The translations under genes were made by a program, and so were the position numbers. From assembly GCA_025769875.1 (NCBI GenBank), contig JAGFNK010000129.1:1-64000 (forward strand): a stretch of DNA of 64,000 nucleotides, in the 5' to 3' direction. Shown piece after piece: positions 21,655 through 30,187 of this stretch. The stretch's first letter is position 1, and every line of letters begins with the position of its first letter. The notes below the pieces were generated by a model that saw nothing but the letters and a program-made list of their open reading frames with translations, ran no database searches and was not told the DNA's origin. This stretch comes from Russula earlei (taxonomy: Eukaryota > Basidiomycota > Agaricomycetes > Russulales > Russulaceae).

Positions 21655-22062
21655 ATGGTCAGAATCGAGAGGCAAGAGGGGTGATGAGTGGCTGGCTGCG
21701 ACTCCAATTGCACTGGAAACAACGTTGCACACCACAACACTTGAGTCAAAAACACTATGGGGCTGCCTCAAGACAGCCCATGGGTACAACATGAGGGAAA
21801 AATAATAGATATAGACCATGATTTTGAGTTGTGATTCATCTAATACACATGTGGAGGTGGCTTGAGTCCAGCTCCACCAATTCTCACTCAAATCTCATGA
21901 AAACAATGGGGCTGCCTAGCCCTCATTTAGGCGATTCAGGGACAATAAATTTCATATGAATTGAAGCTGTTTTGAGGGAGATATTCATCCTGCATGTTTG
22001 AGGGGGTTTCTGCGCCAATTTGGGTGGAATTCAAGCTCTGCCAAGTGCGCTGAAAACGGCAA
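21655..22062 (-). repeat. Right terminal inverted repeat
   Basis: Reverse complement of 19166-19574. The outer end GGCAA adjoins the TA duplication, and 14 bases of kinase sequence follow before element 3. Confidence 0.9.
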
Positions 22063-22078
22063 TAAAAGGCTCAGAATA

Positions 22079-22572
22079 TGTCACAAGAACCGGCTCTTCG
22101 GACCGGACCGGCAACCGGACAAGCCTACCCGGACAGACCTCACGATTCCCGCGCGTTTTAATGACTCATCTAACCTCGCATGTACCAGCACCTTCCAGCG
22201 TGCTCTAGTCTCAATTGCCTCATTGTTACCTTGTGTCTACTATTTGATATAGGATACACTGTCTATATAAACCTGTTTGTAACGTAGAACAAGCCCTAAG
22301 CTTGTTCTCCTGTGAAATATCACTGGATTTCGAACTTCAGGACTTGTAGGCTTGCAAGACAACAAGCACTTTGTCTGAAACTCTTCCTGCTCATAAGCCT
22401 TCTCAACGCGAAGACTTATTCGCAGTTTCCCTTCTCCGCGGAACATATTTGCCTTGGCAATATCGTCTCCGAGATCCCCGAAATTCGCGAAGACTTAGTG
22501 TCTCGCTCAACTCGCTGCGCTCGTCTCGCGTGTGAACCGATTTGTCAACGACACCGCCCCCAGTCGGTGACA
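22079..22572 (+). repeat. 5' LTR of element 3
   Basis: Starts TGTCACAAG and ends GGTGACA. It differs from 28957-29450 at 22213, 22455, 22509 and 22531 only. Each difference is a CpG in the 3' LTR that reads TpG or CpA here. Confidence 0.96.
22264..22308 (+). promoter_or_regulatory. LTR core promoter and predicted RNA 5' end, element 3
   Basis: TATATAA at 22264-22270 is followed 34 bp later by AAGCTTGTTCT (22298-22308), the predicted first 11 nt of the RNA. The start is also the centre of an imperfect inverted repeat, AGAACAAGC then GCTTGTTCT. Confidence 0.7.
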
Positions 22573-22574
22573 TT

Positions 22575-22585
22575 AGAACAAGCTT
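22575..22585 (+). promoter_or_regulatory. Primer-binding site of element 3 (self-priming type)
   Basis: AGAACAAGCTT, two bases after the LTR. It is an exact 11-nt complement of 22298-22308; the match ends on both sides, so it is exactly 11 nt, as in Tf1. There is no TGG as expected for a tRNA 3'-CCA complement. Confidence 0.8.
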
Positions 22586-22652
22586 CTCCTCGAACCCTTG
22601 ACCCCGAACGCGTACACACGCATCCACCCCTGAATACAACGAATTCTTAAAG

Positions 22653-24324
22653 ATGACCTCAATGGCCAGAGACTGGAGATACAAAGGCCAAGGAAAGCCT
22701 TCTGAACAAGGACTGGCAAAGCTCAGACTTCCATTCGCAATAACCCTGGATGCCGACATTGCTCTAGTTCCAGAGCAATTTAGAAAGAATACCCTATTCT
22801 TACGACTTGGGACAGATTCCACTCCATGGACCGGATTCTTCGCACCCTACAAACAAGCAAAGGTAGCCCTCGCAACACTCTACGGAGTGTGGTTCGAAAT
22901 CGAACGACACGAAGACTACTTTACGGCCGTACGCGTCGCACGCCCGATTTTCGAACTGACATTTGATCCTCTTCCAGGACTGGACATGGACGCACTGGTT
23001 GCCTCAGGAACACCAGTACCACATTCCTCTCGAGCGACGACCCCGGCACCTGAAGAAACGATGGAACAAGAACCCCCCACGACAACTCAAGTCCACATTA
23101 CCGACGACGAACCAGAAGCACCCATTCCCCCGCAACTCGCGTCGTCCGGCACGACGCGAGCCTTTCCCCGACCTAGTCAATTCCAAGGCTTCGGAGGACG
23201 CAGGAAAACGACCTCCGAGCCCCGATCCCGACAACTACGACACACGCGCCAGTTATGGCCATGATGGACGCTCCTCCGATAATGGAAAGCTCGAAGGCAT
23301 TCCCCCGAAGGCCTTCAATGGCAACAGGGCCCGCACCCATATCTTCCTGACTGCTTTCCATAGGTTTATGACCTTAAACCACGACAGCAAAATCGCGCGC
23401 GACCCCATCAAGAAGTGCGCGTACTTCCTGTCACTTCTTGAAGGACCGGACGTCGAAGGATGGGTCGAAACCATGGATGAATGGCTGCAAGAAATTATTG
23501 ACGACCCTGAAGAACTCCCCTTTGGCCTCAATCCCTGGCAAGCCATGCAACAGAAATTCAAACACGCATTCGTCGACTATGCCGAACGTGAACGCGCGCA
23601 AGACCAACTCCGAGAACTGAAGATGAAAGACAACAATCTTGATGGCTACATTTCAGCCTTCCAAGTCCTTTCCAAGCGTGCAGGACTCTTCACAAATGAC
23701 CCAACCGTTATGCGTCTGTTTGCGTGCGGCCTCCCCAAGCCACTGGTCGAAGCCTGCATCAATTTTGAAGATCCGACCTCCTTCAATGATTGGATCAGCG
23801 CTGCGCAAAAGCAACACCGTGTCTGGATGCGCCGACGAGCAGTCCTAACCGACCATGCGAACACACACAACAGGAATACTAGCTCAAGCACCAACCATCC
23901 TTGGGCCCGCCTTTCGAATTGGGGCACATGCGGCAATACCAGCAACAACGCCATCGCGCCGCGCGCACGCCTACCACCACGCGACCCAAACGCGATGGAC
24001 ACCAGCGCGGGCGCCGCTCGCAAAGCAGTCACCGAGGCAGAAAAACAAAAACACCGAGAAGAAGGAAGGTGTTTCCACTGCTCTCTCCAAGGACACTTGG
24101 CCCGCGACTGTCCCACGAAACCGAAACGCGAAGCAACTCGCGTACGAACTGCAGATGCGACTACCACCACATCCAAATCCTCTGTTGTGGAGGTAATCGA
24201 AGAAAGTACGACCGACAAACTCACCAGAGCGGCAAAGGCGTTATCGGTAAAGGAAAGAGAAGCCTTCATTAAGGCTCTGACAGGAGATGATGAGGACAAA
24301 GAAGAGGATTTTTCGGACGCTTGA
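22653..24324 (+). pseudogene. gag: Gag of element 3, one 1-bp insertion
   Basis: The ATG at 22653 begins MTSMARDWRYKGQGK, an N-terminal extension domain that is also present in element 4. The frame runs to about 23205, where an AAAA run (23205-23208) has one A too many relative to the protein: FGGRRK should continue RPPSPDPDNYD, which is in the next frame. From there the capsid region (KLEGIPPKAFNGNRARTHIF, then ACGLPKPLVEACI) leads to the CCHC knuckle CFHCSLQGHLARDC (about 24072-24113) and an acidic C-terminus ending EEDFSDA with TGA at 24322-24324. Gag forms the particle and packages RNA. It overlaps the pol frame by about 30 bp. A sequencing error at the A run would explain the break equally well. 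Confidence 0.88.
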
Positions 24325-27300
24325 GCATTACGGCGATTGCTCGAGCTTTAGGTATCGATCCCATGTACAGATCTCAAAGAAAGTCAATATCAGTGATGAC
24401 TACTATGTACATTGGATCGAACAAAGCCGAAAAGAAAGCCCTTATAGACAGTGGGGCTACTGAATGCTTCATATCTCCCAAATTAACAAAAGAATTATGC
24501 TTACAAACAACAAAACTGGTTCCAACCAGAAATGTCAAGAACGTCGATGGAACACTTAACCGCCTAGGGAAAATCACCCAAACGGTCCAACTAGAACTGA
24601 AACTATTGGGACAAAAACACATACATCAATTCTTGGTTGCAGACATAGGACAAGACGATATCATCCTCGGATACCCATTTCTAGAATTGACCAATCCAAA
24701 AATAAACTGGTCCAAAGGAACCATCAAGGGAAAAGTCATCCTCAAAGGAGACCAAGAAACCCCAACATGGATCAAAGCGTTGGTAGACTGGGAAGAAGGC
24801 GATGAACTATGGCTACAAACCCAAATACGTAAAACGACCATAGCACAACAACTGGCAGAATCACAAATGCAAAACGAACAAAAAACCTGGCAAGAAATAG
24901 TTCCTCACCAATACCATCAATACGGACAAGTATTTATGGAACAAGAGTCGGAAAGGTTCCCTGGACCAAGGAAATGGGATCACGCCATTGACTTAAAATC
25001 AGACGCCCCAACAACGATCAACTGCAGAGTGTACCCCCTATCACCAAAGGAAAAAGAAGAACAGGGAAAATTCCTTGAACAAAACTTACGACTTAAACGG
25101 ATAAGAAGATCCAATTTGCCATACGCCAGTGGATTCTTCCTTATAAAGAAAAAGGATGGAAAATTTCGACCAGTGCAAGACTATAGAAACCTAAATAAAT
25201 GGACAATACCCAATGTATATCCACTACCCCTGATTCCAGAACTTATCCACGCCTTAGCAGGAAAAGAACTTTTTACCAAGTTCGATGTCAGGTGGGGCTA
25301 CAACAACATTCGAATTAAAGAAGGAGACGAATGGAAAGCCGCCTTCAAGACTAGTGACGGACTATTCGAACCCACGGTAATGTTCTTCGGCCTGACAAAT
25401 TCCCCAGCCACCTTTCAAACTATGATGGACGACATTTTTCAAGAAGAACTCGCGCAAGGATGGTTAAAGATCTATATGGATGACATCATCATCGCTACAC
25501 AAAATGATGAAACAGAACACACACTCAAAGTCAACCACATACTATCTAAACTAAGACAACACGACCTCTATCTTAAACCAGAAAAATGTCAATTCCACAA
25601 AAAGAAGGTAGAATACCTCGGAGTAATCATAGGAGAAGGAAAAATAACAATGGACCCCGTCAAAGTCAAAGGAATTAAAGACTGGCCAACCCCATCAACG
25701 CTAAAGGAAGTTAGAAGTTTCCTAGGATTTTGTAACTTTTATCGAAATTTTATACCTAACTTTTCCATAAAAGCAAGACCACTAAACGACTTAACAAAAA
25801 AGAACAAACAATGGCAATGGACAACAAAAGAAGATCAAGCCTTTCAAACCCTCAAGGAAACCTGTGTATCCTACCCAGTACTCCGCACTCCCGATTGGAC
25901 AAAACAATTCATCCTAGATACTGACGCATCAGGATTCGCCATAGGAGCAGTCATATCCCAAGAATATGAAGACGGCTTACACCCTATTGCATACTACTCC
26001 AGAACATTATTAGACGCGGAAAGAAACTACTGACGCTCATGACAAAGAACTAGCAGCAGTGATCTTTGGATTAAAAAGTGGACGACCATTCTTCCTGGGA
26101 GCCGACAAACCAGTCAGAATAAGAACAGATCATAAAAATCTTACCTACTTCAAAGAACCACAGAAACTAACAGGACGACAAGCCAGATGGATGCAATACA
26201 TGCAAGACTTCAATATCACCATGGAACATGTCCCAGGACACACGCACACCATTGCCGATGCACTTTCTCGTCGCAAAGACCTTAACAAGGGGGTAGAAGA
26301 ACAAAAAACCACACTACTACCACCTGAAATTTTCGCAAAAAAAATCTACCTACCAGACAAGCCCGACAAACGACAAGAAATTCTAAGACAGTTCCACGAC
26401 ACCCCTTTTGCAGGACATCCAGGAATAGCCAACACCTGGGACTTAGTCAAACAACACTACGAAGGACCTAGACTACGACAATTTGTAGAACAATACGTCA
26501 AAGGCTGCGCCAAATGTCAAGAATCCAAAACCAATATACCCAGAAAGAAAGCCACGACATTCCCACTCGACACACACGTTGAACAAGGCCCGTTTCAATA
26601 CGTATCAATGGACCTCATCACCGATCTACCCAAATCAGAAGGATTTGACAGCGTCCTTACTATAGTCGACCAAGGATGCTCCAAAGCAACAAAGTTCATC
26701 CCATGCAACAAAACGATCGATGGAACAGGCGTTGCACACGAATATCTGAAACACCTCGTGCCCTGGTTTGGCGTCCCTAAAAGAATCATCTCTGACAGAG
26801 ACCCCCGATTCGCATCAAACTTCTCTAAAGCCTTATGTAAAAATCTAGGCATCAAACAAAACATGTCCACCGCATTTCACCCCCAAACCGATGGACAAAC
26901 AGAAAGGATGAACGCATGGCTAGAACAATACCTAAGACCCTGGACCACGACTCATCCACATTCCTGGGCAAAAATGCTCCCCTTGGCAGAATACGCACAC
27001 AACTCATGGAAACATGAAACATCACGGAAATCACCACACGAACTCCTCATGGGATTCAAACCCCAAGTTAACATTAGTCTAGAAGATAATAACGTACCCT
27101 CATCCACCAACCGGCTAAAACAACTAGAAGAAGCAAGACAAGACGCCCAACAACTTCTAGAACGTAAACAACAACCCCTAAAGCCCGACATCAAAGAAAT
27201 GGAAGAAGGAACCCTTGTATGGTTAGAAGCAAAGAACCTCAAAACACGAGGAACACGCAAGCTGATGCCTAAAAGATACGGCCCATTCCCTATCACAAAA

Positions 27301-27633
27301 AGAATTTCCAAGGTCGCATATCAATTACAACTCCCGCCATCGATGAAGATACACGACGTTTTCCATGTCAACTTACTCCTCCCCTATAAGGAAACGGAGG
27401 AATATGGCACGCCGTTTACACAACCTCCACCAACCGTTGAAAACGAAGAAGAATATGAAATTGAAGCGATTCTAGACACAAGAAGATTTGGACGAACATG
27501 TAAACTTCAATACCTCGTACATTGGAAGGGATACCCGGCATCAGATGACTCATGGGTCGACCACCACGACCTCAACGCTCCAGAACTTCTAACAGAGTAC
27601 TACTCCGCTTCGGCTGGACGACCCCAAATATAA
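24294..27633 (+). pseudogene. pol: Pol polyprotein of element 3, one 1-bp insertion
   Basis: Open from just after a TGA at 24291 in the -1 frame relative to gag. No ATG occurs until 24363, inside conserved sequence. Counting from the TTG at 24321: protease LIDSGATECFI (Asp at residue 43), reverse transcriptase with YMDD at residues 385-388, and RNase H starting LDTDASGFAIGA. The frame then breaks: AACTAC is followed by an extra T at about 26031 giving TGA, where Asn-Tyr-Asp-Ala-His-Asp is expected (element 4 has NYNAHD). The second piece continues RNase H (RTDHKNLTYF), the HHCC finger (HPGIANTW, GCAKCQ), the DDE core (MDLITDLP, ISDRDPRF, TDGQTERMN) and a chromodomain (EYEIEAIL, YLVHWKGYP, DDSWVDHHDL). 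It ends at the TAA at 27631-27633. Confidence 0.93.
26282..26295 (+). other. Second copy of the polypurine tract inside pol (putative central PPT)
   Basis: TTAACAAGGGGGTA is identical to the 3' polypurine tract at 28942-28955. It encodes Leu-Asn-Lys-Gly-Val between RNase H and integrase. Element 4 has the same duplication. Confidence 0.55.
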
Positions 27634-27636
27634 AAA
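27629..27636 (+). promoter_or_regulatory. Conserved TATAAAAA overlapping the pol stop, element 3
   Basis: TATAAAAA contains the pol stop TAA (27631-27633) and lies 54-61 bp upstream of the ORF3 ATG at 27690. It is conserved in place in elements 2 and 4. It may drive a separate ORF3 transcript. Confidence 0.55.
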
Positions 27637-27689
27637 CACCACCCACAAACAACCATTCTCTACCGCTCCACCCCCAGAACATAACAGAC

Positions 27690-28937
27690 ATGTCCTCCAC
27701 TCAGAACTCTCCTACCACTTCCACCGCTACCCTTGTATCCACTCCACCTTATTCCCCTACACTTATCCATCTACCACTGTCTAGAGAACCCTCTCCCTCG
27801 ACAGCGGCAACCACCAACACCAGAATATTCATCCGACGAGCAGCACAGCACGCTGCAATGATCGTACAAGCACGCGAACTATGGGAAGACGATTCCCTCA
27901 CCACCATACTGCGAGCCTTCGGCAATCGATCCCCTACTCGAGGAACCAACTCTCCCGTTAGAACCCGCAGTCCTTCCTATCACGTTCGCTCCCCTTCACC
28001 TGACCCCATTCCAATTCCCCCACGTACTACCACGCCCATCATCCAGCAAGTCGAAAATATCGTCCTGCTAAACGAGAACTTCACCCCCATAAGCCGCGAA
28101 AGAACTCCTCCCCCCATCTACGAACCACCAGCTAATCGCACCCAACTCTCAGAACTGGAGGAACTTGGAGAAGGTTGGGAAGAAGGAGACCTTGGACTCG
28201 ACCTACTAATTCCAGACCCAGGCAATGAAGACGACACGCTTCCCCCTCGCTTCGTTCTCCCTGACTTGACACATGGCTTCCCCTCTTTGCTAGCCACCTA
28301 CGGTCCCGGATGTCCCACTCATCGCATTCCCATTCGAGCTAGAGCCGACCCCTACCCTCGTCCCCTTCTTACACAGAAAGATGCCTTCCTGTTTAAAGAA
28401 GGCCTCAGACACACCAAGGCTATAGACGAGGCACTTAGGTTTGAGCAAGACCTATCCCTAGAGGCAGAAGTGCGTCGCTACCGGTTCGCCATAAAGAAAA
28501 CACGACAAATGGCGAACAGTCTCGTCACCGCTCGCGAAAGATACCACGACATGGTGTGGGAAGTCAGGGACGCGGAAATCAAACTGGCCAAAGCCAACGC
28601 CAAAGCACGTCTCGAACCACGAGTCTTGTTTGGAACCATGCCCCAACTCACCGACCAAGAACATAAAGATGCCAAGGAAGCCTTACTAGACCCGTGGTAT
28701 CAGTTCACCCCTCGACTTTCGGACAAGTGTGCTTGGTGCCACGATGGAGGACACGACACCTTCGAGTGCCCTAAGATCACCATCTGCGTCCTTTGCAACC
28801 GCCACGGGCACATAGCTGATCGTTGTAGAAACCCACATCGACGGTGCAAGACCGATAGAATATGTCGAGTTCCTCGCGACCAAGTCCATTTCCACACCCA
28901 TCGTTGTCAATCGACTCTCATCCCCTACGCCACTTAG
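27690..28937 (+). CDS. ORF3 of element 3: accessory protein with two CCHC zinc knuckles, intact
   Basis: 415 residues, starting MSSTQNSPTTST. The Ser/Thr/Pro-rich N-terminus continues to about residue 140 (SREPSPSTAATT, SPSPDPIPIPP). An acidic stretch follows (LEELGEGWEEGDLGLDLLIP), then a helical basic region that could form a coiled coil (RYRFAIKKTRQMANSLVTAR, KLAKANAKARLEPR). The C-terminus has two knuckles of the pattern C-x2-C-x4-H-x4-C: CAWCHDGGHDTFEC and CVLCNRHGHIADRC, then further Cys/His (RRCKTDRICRVP, HTHRC). Against element 4, codons in the knuckle region differ mostly at silent sites, which suggests selection on the protein. I do not know a named family for it. RNA or cDNA binding is inferred. 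Membrane segments and a signal peptide are absent. Confidence 0.85.
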   Translation: MSSTQNSPTTSTATLVSTPPYSPTLIHLPLSREPSPSTAATTNTRIFIRRAAQHAAMIVQARELWEDDSLTTILRAFGNRSPTRGTNSPVRTRSPSYHVRSPSPDPIPIPPRTTTPIIQQVENIVLLNENFTPISRERTPPPIYEPPANRTQLSELEELGEGWEEGDLGLDLLIPDPGNEDDTLPPRFVLPDLTHGFPSLLATYGPGCPTHRIPIRARADPYPRPLLTQKDAFLFKEGLRHTKAIDEALRFEQDLSLEAEVRRYRFAIKKTRQMANSLVTARERYHDMVWEVRDAEIKLAKANAKARLEPRVLFGTMPQLTDQEHKDAKEALLDPWYQFTPRLSDKCAWCHDGGHDTFECPKITICVLCNRHGHIADRCRNPHRRCKTDRICRVPRDQVHFHTHRCQSTLIPYAT

Positions 28938-28941
28938 GACG

Positions 28942-28956
28942 TTAACAAGGGGGTAA
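28942..28956 (+). other. 3' polypurine tract of element 3
   Basis: TTAACAAGGGGGTAA abuts the 3' LTR. It primes plus-strand DNA in LTR retrotransposons. Confidence 0.8.
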
Positions 28957-29450
28957 TGTCACAAGAACCGGCTCTTCGGACCGGACCGGCAACCGGACAA
29001 GCCTACCCGGACAGACCTCACGATTCCCGCGCGTTTTAATGACTCATCTAACCTCGCATGTACCAGCACCTTCCAGCGTGCTCTAGTCTCGATTGCCTCA
29101 TTGTTACCTTGTGTCTACTATTTGATATAGGATACACTGTCTATATAAACCTGTTTGTAACGTAGAACAAGCCCTAAGCTTGTTCTCCTGTGAAATATCA
29201 CTGGATTTCGAACTTCAGGACTTGTAGGCTTGCAAGACAACAAGCACTTTGTCTGAAACTCTTCCTGCTCATAAGCCTTCTCAACGCGAAGACTTATTCG
29301 CAGTTTCCCTTCTCCGCGGAACATATTTGCCTCGGCAATATCGTCTCCGAGATCCCCGAAATTCGCGAAGACTTAGTGTCTCGCTCGACTCGCTGCGCTC
29401 GTCTCGCGCGTGAACCGATTTGTCAACGACACCGCCCCCAGTCGGTGACA
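28957..29450 (+). repeat. 3' LTR of element 3
   Basis: 494 bp, same length as the 5' LTR, four substitutions. It retains the CpG at all four differing positions. Confidence 0.96.
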
Positions 29451-30187
29451 GAATAGATTAGACCGCTACGGTCCCATCAAAGTAATCGGCCACTTTTACC
29501 AAAGAGGATGATAGCGAAGGAGAAGAGGCGAAATTGTGAATGATGGAGAGTGGAGGCATAAGTGATCAATTGACCGCAAATTTTGTAAGCTGAATCATTG
29601 TACTTTATCATCTGACTGTCAGTTTCCCTCTTACCTGTAGGCATGAGAAAAATGTTGTCACCCTCATTTTTGTTTTCGATCCACAAATCGACCACTTTCT
29701 AGTCCAGTGGCTTCTCAGGGGGTCCCAAACAATAGATGGAGATGTCGGGTTTGAAAGGGATTGATCCATCAGGCTGAGAAGTAGTGTTGACGAATGTGAG
29801 TTGAGGGCAGAGGCAGCATGCTTTGATCATTTTGATCTCTCATGTGTGTGAGCATGGATCCCCCTCCAGTTGTGAAAGACTTACAAAGTGTCCCTCATTC
29901 TGTGAGACTGAATTGTGTTCAAAATTGAAGTTGATTGCCGGTCTATCTTGGCTTGCTTTTGGGATGAATTCCGATAAGAATTCGCATACGGGCATAGGAC
30001 TGACGAATTTCTCGCATGCGTCCCCAGCCATGTCCTTATATCTGGGCAAAGCCATTTCTCAAGGTGTGGAAGAATGGGCTTCACTTTCGGAAAGGTCATG
30101 TTTGAGCGGAGTTGTCGTTGTCTTACTCCCAGTCGATGTGTGCTGGGAATCAGGTGGCGTGCTAAGTTTGGGACGGGTGTGAGACAT
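29451..30187 (-). pseudogene. FunK1-type protein kinase, N-terminal part
   Basis: The minus-strand start is probably the ATG at 30187 (MSHTRPKLSTPPDS). Then come MPVCEFLSEFIPKASQDRP (~29990), VVDLWIENKNEGDNIF (~29690), and LITYASTLHHSQFRLFSFAI followed by WDRSG (~29540-29460), which are typical of the region before the kinase core in FunK1 proteins. TGA at 29477-29479 stands where family members have Arg (LLR-WDRSG), and another TGA follows SSTP near 30060. At 29451 the frame meets element 3. Skipping element 3 (with one GAATA) and the TIR transposon (with one TA) joins it to the C-terminal part at 19163. Confidence 0.8.

Larger units (their letters stand above)
19166..22062. mobile_element. 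2.9-kb transposon with ~409-bp terminal inverted repeats, inserted in the kinase gene
   Basis: Ends TTGCCGTTTTCAGC and its reverse complement, flanked by a TA duplication (19164-19165 and 22063-22064). Removing the element and one TA rejoins the kinase reading frame as GAGCCTTTTAATTGGG (Glu-Pro-Phe-Asn-Trp), which fits the protein. A TA target fits Tc1/mariner-like integration, but I see no transposase inside, so it is probably non-autonomous or a foldback element. Its interior is listed separately. Confidence 0.85.
22079..29450 (+). mobile_element. Ty3/gypsy chromovirus element 3, complete and recent
   Basis: Two 494-bp LTRs with only four differences enclose gag, pol and ORF3. The target duplication is GAATA (22074-22078 and 29451-29455). 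Total 7372 bp. It lies inside the FunK1 kinase gene. Only two single-base insertions disturb its coding capacity as far as I can see, making it the youngest and most complete copy here. Confidence 0.96.

Noticed and set aside
22573..22590. tRNA-primed reverse transcription
   Set aside because: No TGG start or tRNA-like 3'-end complement was seen next to the LTR, whereas the self-complementary 11-mer is exact and covaries.
26026..26040. Programmed frameshift or readthrough at the internal pol stop of element 3
   Set aside because: Elements 2 and 4 are open at this position without the extra base, so a simple insertion or sequencing error is the better explanation.
27690..28937. ORF3 as a retroviral-type envelope gene
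   Set aside because: Position fits env, but there is no signal peptide, membrane helix or glycosylation-rich ectodomain. The zinc knuckles point to nucleic-acid binding.
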